Below are positions 50,585 to 58,568 of a stretch of DNA of 64,000 nt, one piece after another (positions within the stretch are counted from its first letter, which is position 1; each line of letters starts with the position of its first letter). Location of the stretch: positions 26,011-90,010 of the forward strand of contig JAEYLC010000014.1 of NCBI GenBank assembly GCA_023461435.1, written 5' to 3'. The position numbers and the translations under genes are program-made. The notes beneath the pieces were generated by a model that was given only the letters and a program-made list of their open reading frames with translations, was not told the origin of the DNA and made no database searches. The stretch comes from Bacillota bacterium (lineage in GTDB: Bacteria > Bacillota > Clostridia > Christensenellales > SZUA-584).

Positions 50585-52129
50585 GTGCTTTTTTTCCACA
50601 ACAAGAAACTAAACAGCCAAAAAGCATTATCGTTTTTATGGCTGCTGCTGGGTACTTTGCCGCTGTTTTTCTGTAATGCCGATTATATAGTTCCCATAGC
50701 GCCGTGGATAGCCTATGTTTTTATGATGCGGTTTATCCGAACACAGAAGCCTTTGGTTGGCTTGCTGGTCAGCATGCTTGCATGTATGACGGTATCAATT
50801 ATAATAAACCGTAATGCGTTTCCTTTGCCTGGAATCGCATATTATGCGGCTGCGGGTTTCTTTGGGTTTGTCTTCTGGGTGCCCTTCATCGCAGACAGGC
50901 TGCTTGCACACCGGCTTAAGGGGATATTATCAACCTTTGCTTTTCCGCTTGCTTACGTTTCCTGGGAATATATATATGCTTCTGTCAGCCCCTATTTGTC
51001 TTTTGGATCATTGGCTTATACGCAATACGGAATATTGCCGCTGATGCAGATTTCGTCTTTATGTGGTATCTGGGGTATTCTATTTATAATAACCTGGTTC
51101 GCATCCGTAATTAACTGGCTTTGGGAACGGAATTTTGATTTCCACGGGGTACGCCTGCAAGCCGGCTGTGTTATTGGTTTTTACATTTTGACTTTCCTCA
51201 TAGGAGGCTTAAGCTTTGCCGCCTTTTCTCCCAATTCATCGACGGTCAGGATTTCATCCGTAGTTGCGACACCAAAGACCGAAACGCTGCTCAAGGATAC
51301 CAACTGGGATGACTTATGGACTGGTCAGGAGGTTGTATATGAAAAGACAGCAAAAGAGACGGCGAAGCCCATTTTTGATCAAGTACTTGATGAATATCTT
51401 TCTATAAGCAGTCAGCAGGCGCAAGCAGGCTCAAAAATAATCCTCTGGCAGGAAGGCGCTGTTTTTTCTTTCAAGGAAGATGAAGAGAAATATATCGGTA
51501 TTGCGCAAAAACTTGCTCAGGAAGAAAACATTTATCTATTCATGCCCATGCTCGTCATGCCTGACAGTTTACCGGAGGTTCCCGCCGAAAACAAAGTCGT
51601 CTGCATTGACCCTGAAGGGAACGTGCGGTTCAAGTATCTTAAATCCTTTCCGGTACCCGGCGAGCCATCCAGGCAAGGTGATGGTAAGATGCCAATTGTT
51701 GATACGCCTTACGGCAGGATCGCTTTGGCAATTTGCTTTGATTACGACAACCCTATGTATATCCGACAGGCCGGGGCGGCAGGCGCTGATATTATGCTGG
51801 CTCCAGCTTTTGACTGGAAGGGAATAACGCCGTATCATGCCAATATCAGTGCATTCAGGGCTATTGAAAACGGAGCATCTCTTGTCAGATGTACGGGACA
51901 TGGGCTTTCTGTCGCCTATGATTGCCAGGGCAGGGTATTATCAGCGCAGAATTATTTTCAAAATAACCAAGGTGCAATGGTTTCATTTGTACCCGTTAAG
52001 GGTACGCCTACGCTTTATTCCTTTATAGGGGAGTCGTTTGCTTGGGTTTCCTTAGGTATGTTCACGGTATTGTTTGTTCTGTCGATAGTGACCTATAAAA
52101 GAACACATGAAGGTCAATCGATGGCATAG
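50585..52129 (+). CDS. Apolipoprotein N-acyltransferase-like protein
   Basis: The 514 residues start at GTG. Six or seven N-terminal transmembrane helices (about 15-210) are followed by an extracellular nitrilase domain and a C-terminal helix. The catalytic triad is present: E290 (LWQEGA), a lysine at K350 or K353 (FKYLKSFPVPGE) and C384 (AICFDYDNP). Lnt attaches a third acyl chain to lipoproteins in Gram-negative bacteria, and homologues are unusual in Firmicutes. With many lipoproteins in the window, N-acylation is plausible; activity is unproven. Confidence 0.82.
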   Translation: MLFFHNKKLNSQKALSFLWLLLGTLPLFFCNADYIVPIAPWIAYVFMMRFIRTQKPLVGLLVSMLACMTVSIIINRNAFPLPGIAYYAAAGFFGFVFWVPFIADRLLAHRLKGILSTFAFPLAYVSWEYIYASVSPYLSFGSLAYTQYGILPLMQISSLCGIWGILFIITWFASVINWLWERNFDFHGVRLQAGCVIGFYILTFLIGGLSFAAFSPNSSTVRISSVVATPKTETLLKDTNWDDLWTGQEVVYEKTAKETAKPIFDQVLDEYLSISSQQAQAGSKIILWQEGAVFSFKEDEEKYIGIAQKLAQEENIYLFMPMLVMPDSLPEVPAENKVVCIDPEGNVRFKYLKSFPVPGEPSRQGDGKMPIVDTPYGRIALAICFDYDNPMYIRQAGAAGADIMLAPAFDWKGITPYHANISAFRAIENGASLVRCTGHGLSVAYDCQGRVLSAQNYFQNNQGAMVSFVPVKGTPTLYSFIGESFAWVSLGMFTVLFVLSIVTYKRTHEGQSMA

Positions 52130-52322
52130 CGAAGAATGGAATATCAGTCACTGCCCAGATGCGCCAATGAGATAAGATATGCGAGCGCCAATTAAACTTG
52201 CATTCTTCAATCTGCAATTTTCCCCGTATTTTTTTCTTTTATTACCCACGGTTTTAATATATAATACCTGTTTAGAGGAGTAATCTTAACGGTTTACAAT
52301 TATTTGAGGAGGATATTTTAAA

Positions 52323-53252
52323 ATGCCATTAGTGACCAGCAAGGACATGTTCAAGAAGGCATATGAAGGCGGTTACGCCATCGGCGCATTCAACGTGAAC
52401 AACATGGAAATCGTTCAGGGCATCACGGAGGCGGCCAAGGAGCTGCAGGCTCCGCTGATTCTTCAGGTTTCCAAGGGCGCAAGGGCTTATGCCAACCCGA
52501 TCTATTTAAGAAAGCTCGTTGAAGCGGCGATCGAAGACACAGGACTGCCGATCTGCCTGCATCTCGATCACGGCGACACGTATGAAACCTGCATAGACTG
52601 CATCGACGGCGGCTTCACCTCCGTCATGATCGACGGTTCGCATCATTCGTTTGAAGAAAATATCGCCGTCACCAAGAAGGTTGTGGAATACGCTCACGAT
52701 CACGGCGTGGTTGTGGAAGCCGAACTCGGCCGTCTTGCGGGCGTTGAGGATGAAATCAAGGTGTCCGCAGAGGATTCTTCATATACGCGCCCCGAAGAAG
52801 TGGAAGAGTTCGTGAGCAAAACGGGCGTTGACTCTCTCGCGATCGCGATCGGGACAAGCCACGGCGCTTTCAAATTCAAAGGCGAGCCCAAGCTGCGTTT
52901 TGACATTCTCGACGAGGTCACCAAGAGACTGCCCGGATTCCCGATCGTGCTGCACGGCGCATCGTCGGTGATCCCCGAATTCGTTGAGATGATCAACAAA
53001 TACGGCGGCGACATGCCGGGCGCTCAGGGCGTTCCCGAAGAGATGCTGCGTCAGGCGGCAAGAAGCGCGGTCTGTAAGATCAACATCGACTCCGACCTGC
53101 GTCTTGCGATGACGGGCACGATCAGAAAGTATTTTGCCGAGAATCCGTCTCACTTCGACCCGAGACAGTATTTGAAACCGGCGCGCAGCGCGATCAAGGA
53201 CATGGTCAAACACAAGATCGAAGTTGTGCTTGGCTGCGCGGGCAAGGCGTGA
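52323..53252 (+). CDS. fba: Class II fructose-bisphosphate aldolase
   Basis: Zinc enzyme of glycolysis that cleaves fructose 1,6-bisphosphate to DHAP and glyceraldehyde 3-phosphate. The 309 residues contain LHLDHGD (zinc and catalytic region), DGSHHSFEENI, VEAELGRLAG, IAIGTSHGAFKF and VLHGASSV, characteristic of the class IIA/B enzymes. A strong gaggagg site precedes the ATG. Its base composition at third positions is typical of a highly expressed gene. Confidence 0.96.
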   Translation: MPLVTSKDMFKKAYEGGYAIGAFNVNNMEIVQGITEAAKELQAPLILQVSKGARAYANPIYLRKLVEAAIEDTGLPICLHLDHGDTYETCIDCIDGGFTSVMIDGSHHSFEENIAVTKKVVEYAHDHGVVVEAELGRLAGVEDEIKVSAEDSSYTRPEEVEEFVSKTGVDSLAIAIGTSHGAFKFKGEPKLRFDILDEVTKRLPGFPIVLHGASSVIPEFVEMINKYGGDMPGAQGVPEEMLRQAARSAVCKINIDSDLRLAMTGTIRKYFAENPSHFDPRQYLKPARSAIKDMVKHKIEVVLGCAGKA

Positions 53253-53270
53253 AACATTGATTGACAACGG

Positions 53271-53306
53271 TCCGGCGTTTGCATTTCGCAGATGCCGGAT
53301 TTTTTT
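53271..53306 (+). terminator. Terminator after fba
   Basis: TCCGGC-GTTTGC pairs with GCAGAT-GCCGGA (two imperfect positions) around ATTTC and is followed by TTTTTTT. Confidence 0.85.
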
Positions 53307-53331
53307 AGGGACTCAGGTTAGGAGGAATTAG

Positions 53332-54246
53332 ATGCAAAAGAAGATGATGGTTATAACGGCGGCGGTCTGTCTTGCGGCGCTGATGCTTGGCGGGTGCTCG
53401 GCGCTGACTCCCGTGCAATCGTCAGACGCGAAGCTCGTAAACGGCACGACGGCGGGCAACATCCAAAACCTCGGGTTCGCGGTGAAGCAGGATGACGATA
53501 TTTACTTCTATTACACGGGAGGCGGCACCTATGAGGTGGGTGATATCGTGAAATCCAACCCGGAAACCGGGGACAACAGCTTTGTCATGCATGACGGCGG
53601 CTTTTATATGAGCCTTTACGACGGCAGCCTGTATTATTGCCGGGAAGATGGCATCTACCGCGCGCCATTGGACACGCTTGAGCCGCAGCTGTTGCTTGAA
53701 GGCAGCGCCGTGCAGCTTCAGATATTGGACGGGCAGATGTACTATCTGGAAGACGGCGCGATCAAAAGCGCGATGGCAGACGGATCGGCTGCGGATTTCT
53801 CGTCGATACAGGGCGCGGAGTGTCTAAGCGTATACGAGAACAAGCTTTTCTACATCGACAGCGCGTCGGGACAGTTCTGGCAGGCTGAGAAAGACGGTTC
53901 CTCTCCGGCAATGCTGTTTGATGTGAGCGCAAAGCAATACATGTTGCTTGACAGCAAGCTCTATTATATTGACCGCAGTGATGAACAGATCAAACGCGTG
54001 ACGGAAGAGAAAAAGACGCCCGAAACGGTGGTGCCGTATGTGTGCAGGAGCCTTAACGTCAATGAATACGGCATGTTCTACACGCGTGAGGTGGACGGCA
54101 AATGGGTCTGCTGCAGCAGCGACGTTGACGGCGGGAACGAGCAGACGATTAAAGACAGTGAAACGGCACAGCGGCATATGATCTGCATGTTTGGCGGCGG
54201 CGCACTGATCGTTGGCGAGGAGGATTTCAAAACGGCGGCGGAATAG
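53332..54246 (+). CDS. DUF5050-like lipoprotein
   Basis: The 304 residues begin with a lipoprotein signal ending LMLGGC, followed by repeated short motifs such as DDIYFYYTGGGTYE, DGSLYYCREDGIYRAP, DGQMYYLEDGAIKSA and DSKLYYIDRSDEQIKRV. They form the blades of a beta-propeller, as in DUF5050 proteins. Probably a surface sensor or binding protein; the ligand is unknown. Confidence 0.82.
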   Translation: MQKKMMVITAAVCLAALMLGGCSALTPVQSSDAKLVNGTTAGNIQNLGFAVKQDDDIYFYYTGGGTYEVGDIVKSNPETGDNSFVMHDGGFYMSLYDGSLYYCREDGIYRAPLDTLEPQLLLEGSAVQLQILDGQMYYLEDGAIKSAMADGSAADFSSIQGAECLSVYENKLFYIDSASGQFWQAEKDGSSPAMLFDVSAKQYMLLDSKLYYIDRSDEQIKRVTEEKKTPETVVPYVCRSLNVNEYGMFYTREVDGKWVCCSSDVDGGNEQTIKDSETAQRHMICMFGGGALIVGEEDFKTAAE

Positions 54247-54293
54247 CCGTGTGCCCCGATGCATAGTATTAACTGATACTATTCTTGGGGGGC

Positions 54294-54575
54294 ATGGCGA
54301 TGGGGCTGGGCATAGACTTTTCGGTGGTGCTTTTCTTCGGGCTCGGCCTCGCGCTGCTCTATTTCACGGGCTGGCTGCTGCTGGCTCCGTTAAAGTTTAT
54401 CATGAAGTTCATCGTGAGCGGCTTTCTTGGCGTGCTGCTGCTCGTGATCATCAATCTTGTCGGCGGCATTTTTGGCATCACCATCGCGATCAATCCGCTG
54501 AGTGCGCTGATCGCGGGATATTTCGGGCTGCCGGGCATTGTGCTGCTGCTTGTATTGAAGCTCATTGTGATGTAA
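54294..54575 (+). CDS. BofA-family membrane protein
   Basis: About 93 residues. The hydrophobic protein contains LLAPLKFIMKFIVSGFLGVL and NLVGGIFGITIAINPLSALI with GYFGLPGIVLLLVLK, the family signature. In Bacillus BofA holds the SpoIVFB protease inactive, delaying sigma-K maturation. Start at 54294 or 54300 after the gggggg site. Its presence suggests a sporulation lineage but does not prove that this organism sporulates. Confidence 0.85.
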   Translation: MAMGLGIDFSVVLFFGLGLALLYFTGWLLLAPLKFIMKFIVSGFLGVLLLVIINLVGGIFGITIAINPLSALIAGYFGLPGIVLLLVLKLIVM

Positions 54576-54650
54576 AAAACATACATTTTATAAAAGGCGC
54601 TGTCTTCACATACTATTTTATAAGCCGGATGTATGAGGAGAGTGCCTTTT

Positions 54651-54998
54651 TTGCGTAGTTTTAAGTTTGCCATTCAAGGTATTTTGGAGGCCGTCCGTAC
54701 CGAGCACAATTTTCGCTTTATGCTGGCTTTTTTCATGTTTGTTGTGGCGGCGGGCACCATATTTTCTATCACACGCTATGAATGGATGGCGGTGCTGATT
54801 TGCTGCGGCGCGGTGCTCGGCACTGAGATACTGAACATGGCGGTGGAAGCGGCGGTTGACCTTGCCGTGAAGGGCTCCGACCCGCTTGCCAAAAAGGCCA
54901 AAGACGCGGCGGCGGGTGCATCGCTTGTGGTCTGTGCGTTTTCGGCAGCTGTGGGGCTCATCGTGTTTATTCCATATATAATAGAATTATTTTCATAG
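54651..54998 (+). CDS. DgkA-family undecaprenol/diacylglycerol kinase
   Basis: About 115 residues. Three membrane helices and the motif EILNMAVEAAVDL (ExxNxAxE) are diagnostic. Gram-positive members phosphorylate undecaprenol for cell-wall synthesis. The TTG at 54651 is preferred because gaggag lies about 10 bases before it; the ATG at 54633 would add MRRVPF. The protein may recycle lipid carriers in the envelope. Confidence 0.9.
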   Translation: MRSFKFAIQGILEAVRTEHNFRFMLAFFMFVVAAGTIFSITRYEWMAVLICCGAVLGTEILNMAVEAAVDLAVKGSDPLAKKAKDAAAGASLVVCAFSAAVGLIVFIPYIIELFS

Positions 54999-55075
54999 TG
55001 TCTCACTCTAAAAAGCATAATTTTACCTAACCCCTTTGCTGTGCTATAATAAAACAAAAAGCGAAGGTAAAGCGG

Positions 55076-55978
55076 ATGGACTGGCTCAGCCGGCTGCAGA
55101 ATGTGATCGAATATATTGAACAGCATTTGACCGACGACGAAAACGTATTGAGGCTCAGCATACTGGCTAAGCAGGCCTACGCGTCCGAATATGAATTTCA
55201 GAAGGTTTTCAGCATCATCACAGGAATCACCGCAGGCGAATATATCAGGAACCGAAAGCTGGCGTCAGCCGGTGAAGATATCCTTATGACCGACATGTCG
55301 ATATTAAACATCGGTTTGAAATACGGCTATGAAACGGCGGAGAGCTTTACAAAAGCGTTTGCCCGGTTTCACGGCACAACGCCTTACAGCGCAAGAAAAA
55401 GCGGCATCGGCGTCAAGCTGTATAACAAATTGAGCATACAGCTGCATGTCGAGGGCGGCGCCGCGCTTGATTACCGGGTTGTCAGCATTGGGAGCGTGAA
55501 AGTTCTGGCCAAAACAAAGGTGTTTCAGGCGCAGTCCGTTGAAGACAAGCAAAGGACGATTCCGGAATATCTTAAGAAGTGCGGCGAAGAAGGCTTATAC
55601 GATGTGCTTTTTCACGCAAAGGATGACACCACTTACTTTGCGGATGCCGTGCTGGGTATCCACGATAACGTGAACTGCAGGCCGGACGGGAGCGAGTTTC
55701 GCCTGAGCGTCGGCGTGGAATACCGAGGGGATACTGTGCCCGAATCATATGAGATCGTCGAAATACCGGAAGAAAAGTGGCTTGTTTTTCGTTGCAGCGG
55801 CATGCGTCCCGCAGCGATTCAAAAGCTCTGGCATCAGATTTATGTGAATTTTCTGCCGTCATCCGCCTATCGAATCAAGGAATACGGAACACTGGAGGTC
55901 TGCCGCGAGGGATTCCGCAACGCGGAAGATGTCATAAGCGAATTGTGGCTGCCGTTGTCCGCCGGAGCAGAAGGCTAA
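55076..55978 (+). CDS. AraC-family regulator with GyrI-like effector domain
   Basis: The 300 residues begin with an AraC helix-turn-helix (RLSILAKQAYASEYEFQKVF and ILNIGLKYGYETAESFTKAF), then a GyrI/AraC_E_bind domain (about 125-300, with YRVVSIGSVKVLAKTKVF, ... WLVFRCSGMRPAAIQKLW). Such proteins act as multidrug or stress regulators. It begins after gcgaaggtaaagcgg and is monocistronic. Confidence 0.9.
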   Translation: MDWLSRLQNVIEYIEQHLTDDENVLRLSILAKQAYASEYEFQKVFSIITGITAGEYIRNRKLASAGEDILMTDMSILNIGLKYGYETAESFTKAFARFHGTTPYSARKSGIGVKLYNKLSIQLHVEGGAALDYRVVSIGSVKVLAKTKVFQAQSVEDKQRTIPEYLKKCGEEGLYDVLFHAKDDTTYFADAVLGIHDNVNCRPDGSEFRLSVGVEYRGDTVPESYEIVEIPEEKWLVFRCSGMRPAAIQKLWHQIYVNFLPSSAYRIKEYGTLEVCREGFRNAEDVISELWLPLSAGAEG

Positions 55979-56082
55979 ACGCTGGCAGACAAATCCGGGC
56001 AGAAAATGACAAGATTTTATTTATGATGATATCGTAATATAAACCCTGTATTTAAATTATCGAATATCGGGGGAACAATGAA

Positions 56083-57798
56083 GTGAAACGGATCATATGT
56101 TTATGCACCGCCATCTGCCTGCTGGCCGCATTGATTTTTGTCGGCGGATGCGCTACTGAAACAAGTGCCGATCCCATAACTGTTTCGAATGGTATGACGG
56201 ATACGGAGCTCTCGCAAATCACCGCCGAGCAGACCGAATGGGGAGACCGCGTCTCGCTCTATGATGAAGAGATCGGGGACACCTTTGAAATCACGCTGCT
56301 TAAAAGCGCGGCTTATGACGCGTCAAAAACGGCGTCTTTTTATCTCGTTCAGGGAACGGAATTCAATGACACACAGTTAACCGCTCTTCGGGATTACTTA
56401 AACGCAAGCGCCCCGCAGACGCTGCTGGCGATTTTGGATACCGGAAAAGATAAGGAATCACAAAAGACGGCCACGCGCGATTTTGTCGAAAACGCTCAAG
56501 CCTATGAGGATTTCTTAGCCGATAACCTGCTGGGATGGGTTTACGAGAACTATGCCATCAGCCGCATCGGCTTTGCGGGTTATGGAGACGCAGGCTATTT
56601 TGCGGCGTATATGCTTCACAGCAGGAATGCTGCGGCGAGTTATCTGCTGGTGAATCCGGAGATGAAAAATACGACAGGAAAAACGGACATTGCGGCCAGA
56701 GAGGAAGCCTACTATACAAAGGGGAACACCGCACTGCCCGCGAATGTATGTGTACTGCGTTCAGGCGATGACCAGAACACCGCCGCTTTCACCACGACTG
56801 AAACTTGGCTGAATACCCTGTCGGAACGCAAATATGACGGGCTGTCCATCCACAATGAAATTCTGGCCGGGGCCGGTCATAACGTCATGGGCTGCGAGGC
56901 GCTGCTGCGCGGGCTGTGCTATTTCAGCGGCAAGGAATACGGTGAAAGCGAGGCAGCCTGCGTGGCGGCATCCAAGGCGATGACGCAGGCCGAAAGGGAC
57001 AGCATCAAGGTCGGCAAGCTTTCGAAAGATCACGAATTTTATAACGAGGTAATCGGGATCGATCCTGAATGCGCGGACTATATTAACGAGATATCCATAT
57101 ACGATCAGGAGACTGACGATACCTTTGTGGTGCACGTTTCCCTGCCTCCGAACTATGATGAAAGCAAGAAATATCCGCTCGTGCTGATGACCGACGGCGT
57201 GTGGCGGCTCAGCGACCATCCCGAGCTGCGCCCCTTAATGGTATCCGGTCAGGTGGAGGATGTGATATTGGTGAGCGTGGGATATCCGAACGGTTACGAT
57301 TATCTCAAAATCAGAGAGCGGGATCTGCTTGATCAGCCGGATATCTATCTTCAGTTTCTGGTGGAGAACCTGATGCCTTATCTTTGTGATACGTACAGCG
57401 TGGACAAGGGCAGAGTGACGCTGACCGGCCATTCTTACGGCGGCTATTGGGGAGTTTACGCGCTGTTTCACTGCGACACAGTCGGCAAAAATACGTTTGC
57501 TAATTATTACATCGGCAGTCCGTCCTATCAGGCCAGCACCAACAGGGCTTTTGCCACCGATTTTGACAACTGGTATTTTGCAAGGAGTCAAACATTGAAC
57601 TGCGCTGTGTATGTCACGGTGGGCGGCGAGGAGGAAGCGGGCTTCATCGGCATGATTGAGCGCGGTGTTGACGGAATCGACAAGCACGGCTACAATGGCC
57701 TCCAGCTTGAGTTTGAGGTGATCGACGGGTACGATCACAACACGGTTTTCAAGCCTTCCATAAAAAACACGCTGATGAAATTCTACGGTGTGAAGTGA
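56083..57798 (+). CDS. Lipoprotein with two tandem esterase-like domains
   Basis: The 571 residues start at GTG. The signal ends FVGGC (C23). Two alpha/beta-hydrolase domains of the esterase D/Fes type follow. The second (about 330-571) has a complete nucleophile elbow GHSYGGYWG with S451 and a C-terminal DGYDHN with the catalytic His. In the first (about 45-300) the same position reads GYGDAGY, with Gly168 in place of Ser, while AGAGHN keeps the His. Both domains open with the same phrase, SIYDQETDDTF and SLYDEEIGDTF. The first is probably inactive and may bind substrate or partner. Confidence 0.82.
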   Translation: MKRIICLCTAICLLAALIFVGGCATETSADPITVSNGMTDTELSQITAEQTEWGDRVSLYDEEIGDTFEITLLKSAAYDASKTASFYLVQGTEFNDTQLTALRDYLNASAPQTLLAILDTGKDKESQKTATRDFVENAQAYEDFLADNLLGWVYENYAISRIGFAGYGDAGYFAAYMLHSRNAAASYLLVNPEMKNTTGKTDIAAREEAYYTKGNTALPANVCVLRSGDDQNTAAFTTTETWLNTLSERKYDGLSIHNEILAGAGHNVMGCEALLRGLCYFSGKEYGESEAACVAASKAMTQAERDSIKVGKLSKDHEFYNEVIGIDPECADYINEISIYDQETDDTFVVHVSLPPNYDESKKYPLVLMTDGVWRLSDHPELRPLMVSGQVEDVILVSVGYPNGYDYLKIRERDLLDQPDIYLQFLVENLMPYLCDTYSVDKGRVTLTGHSYGGYWGVYALFHCDTVGKNTFANYYIGSPSYQASTNRAFATDFDNWYFARSQTLNCAVYVTVGGEEEAGFIGMIERGVDGIDKHGYNGLQLEFEVIDGYDHNTVFKPSIKNTLMKFYGVK

Positions 57799-57958
57799 TG
57801 AGATTGTTTTTTTAACGTTGATATGTTGTGTTGGCTTCCTCGAAGGGAAGCTTCGCCGACAGGCACCTGATGAAGTGAACAACTTTACTCTCAACATGGA
57901 CCATACACCTCATCCGGCGCTTCGCGCCACCTTCTCCTCAAAGGAGAAGGCCAGAGTG

Positions 57959-58000
57959 TCAAAAAAGTTACTTATGTCATTCCGATTGAGGCGTAAGCGA
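57959..58000 (+). repeat. Dispersed intergenic repeat, copy C
   Basis: Contains TCAAAAAAGTTACTTATG, TCATTCCGATTGAGGCG and TAAGCGAT, closely following the order of copies A and B about 57 kb away. Confidence 0.55.
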
Positions 58001-58050
58001 TTGACTACGATAGTGGATAGCATGACCGGTTGGGGTTTTTCATCAAGCTG

Positions 58051-58075
58051 ACTCCCGGCATTGCCGGGAGTTTTT
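58051..58075 (+). terminator. Terminator
   Basis: CTCCCGG-CATTG-CCGGGAG followed by TTTTT. Confidence 0.8.
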
Positions 58076-58086
58076 GTCCCAACAAC

Positions 58087-58109
58087 AAAAACCCCGCGCG
58101 GGGGTTTTT
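58087..58109. terminator. Second, bidirectional terminator
   Basis: AAAAACCCC-GCGCG-GGGGTTTTT, directly after the first terminator; A and T tracts permit both orientations. Confidence 0.8.
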
Positions 58110-58179
58110 GCCGGATTGTGATACTTTAAAACAAATGACGTTTCTGGAGGTTTGCGGCTTGACCAACTGTTATATAAAA

Positions 58180-58193
58180 TTAGCGTTGGCTAA
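58180..58193. promoter_or_regulatory. TTAGC-N4-GCTAA dyad, metalloregulator-like box
   Basis: A perfect dyad similar in sequence to the boxes upstream of feoA and reminiscent of DtxR/MntR-type operators. It lies downstream of feoA, with no gene of its own in sight. Confidence 0.45.
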
Positions 58194-58248
58194 CTTTATA
58201 GCATAATTTTTTGGATACATAAAGTATCCAAATCGTAAGCGGGATATG

Positions 58249-58458
58249 CTAGATTGCAATCCGGTTCGCGAGCGCGCTGTCGATGGCGATGCGCGTATCC
58301 TTCACGTTGACGATCAGGTTTCCGCCCATACGCGATACGATGCAGATCTGCTCACCCTCAATGAAGCCGAGCCGGTTTAAAAAACGGATCGTGTCGTCCT
58401 TGCCGGAAATCTTTTTAATACAGACGTTTTCGCCTTCCGCGGCATATGTCAGCGGCAT
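58249..58458 (-). CDS. feoA: FeoA-family protein
   Basis: SH3-like cytoplasmic protein of 69 residues that supports the ferrous-iron transporter FeoB. The start at 58458 (MPLTYAAEGENV) is preferred because GAGGCG precedes it and it matches the family N-terminus; the frame extends to 58500 without support. LGFIEGEQICIVSRMGGNLI is diagnostic. No feoB is adjacent, so it is an orphan FeoA or FeoB lies elsewhere. Confidence 0.88.
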   Translation of the reverse strand: MPLTYAAEGENVCIKKISGKDDTIRFLNRLGFIEGEQICIVSRMGGNLIVNVKDTRIAIDSALANRIAI

Positions 58459-58486
58459 AGGGGTCGCCTCGCTTTCTGATGGCATC

Positions 58487-58540
58487 ATTGTTAGCACCAT
58501 CTAACAATGAAAGTTTAACATGGCTAACTTATTAAGTCAA
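58487..58540 (-). promoter_or_regulatory. feoA promoter with overlapping dyads
   Basis: On the minus strand TTGACT (58540-58535), 17 bases, then TAAACT (58517-58512). The spacer and -10 contain GTTAGCCATGTTAAAC. Just downstream ATTGTTAG and CTAACAAT (58508-58501 and 58494-58487) form a perfect 8-base inverted repeat around six bases. The sites are well placed for an iron- or manganese-responsive repressor. Confidence 0.6.
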
Positions 58541-58568
58541 CACCTTTTTTTCTTTGCGATGTGTTTTT

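Larger units (their letters stand above)
57799..58248. other. Intergenic region of repeats and two terminators
   Basis: These 450 bases hold no gene. From left to right: the CTTCTCCT/AGGAGAAG hairpin at 57930-57950, dispersed repeat copy C (57959-58000), terminators at 58051-58075 and 58087-58109, the TTAGC-GTTG-GCTAA box (58180-58193), and the inverted repeat TTGGATAC / GTATCCAA (58211-58231), which lacks a T-run in either useful direction. Confidence 0.65.

Noticed and set aside
58211..58231. TTGGATAC/GTATCCAA hairpin as the feoA terminator
   Set aside because: On the feoA strand the hairpin is followed by A, not T, so it does not fit a rho-independent terminator.
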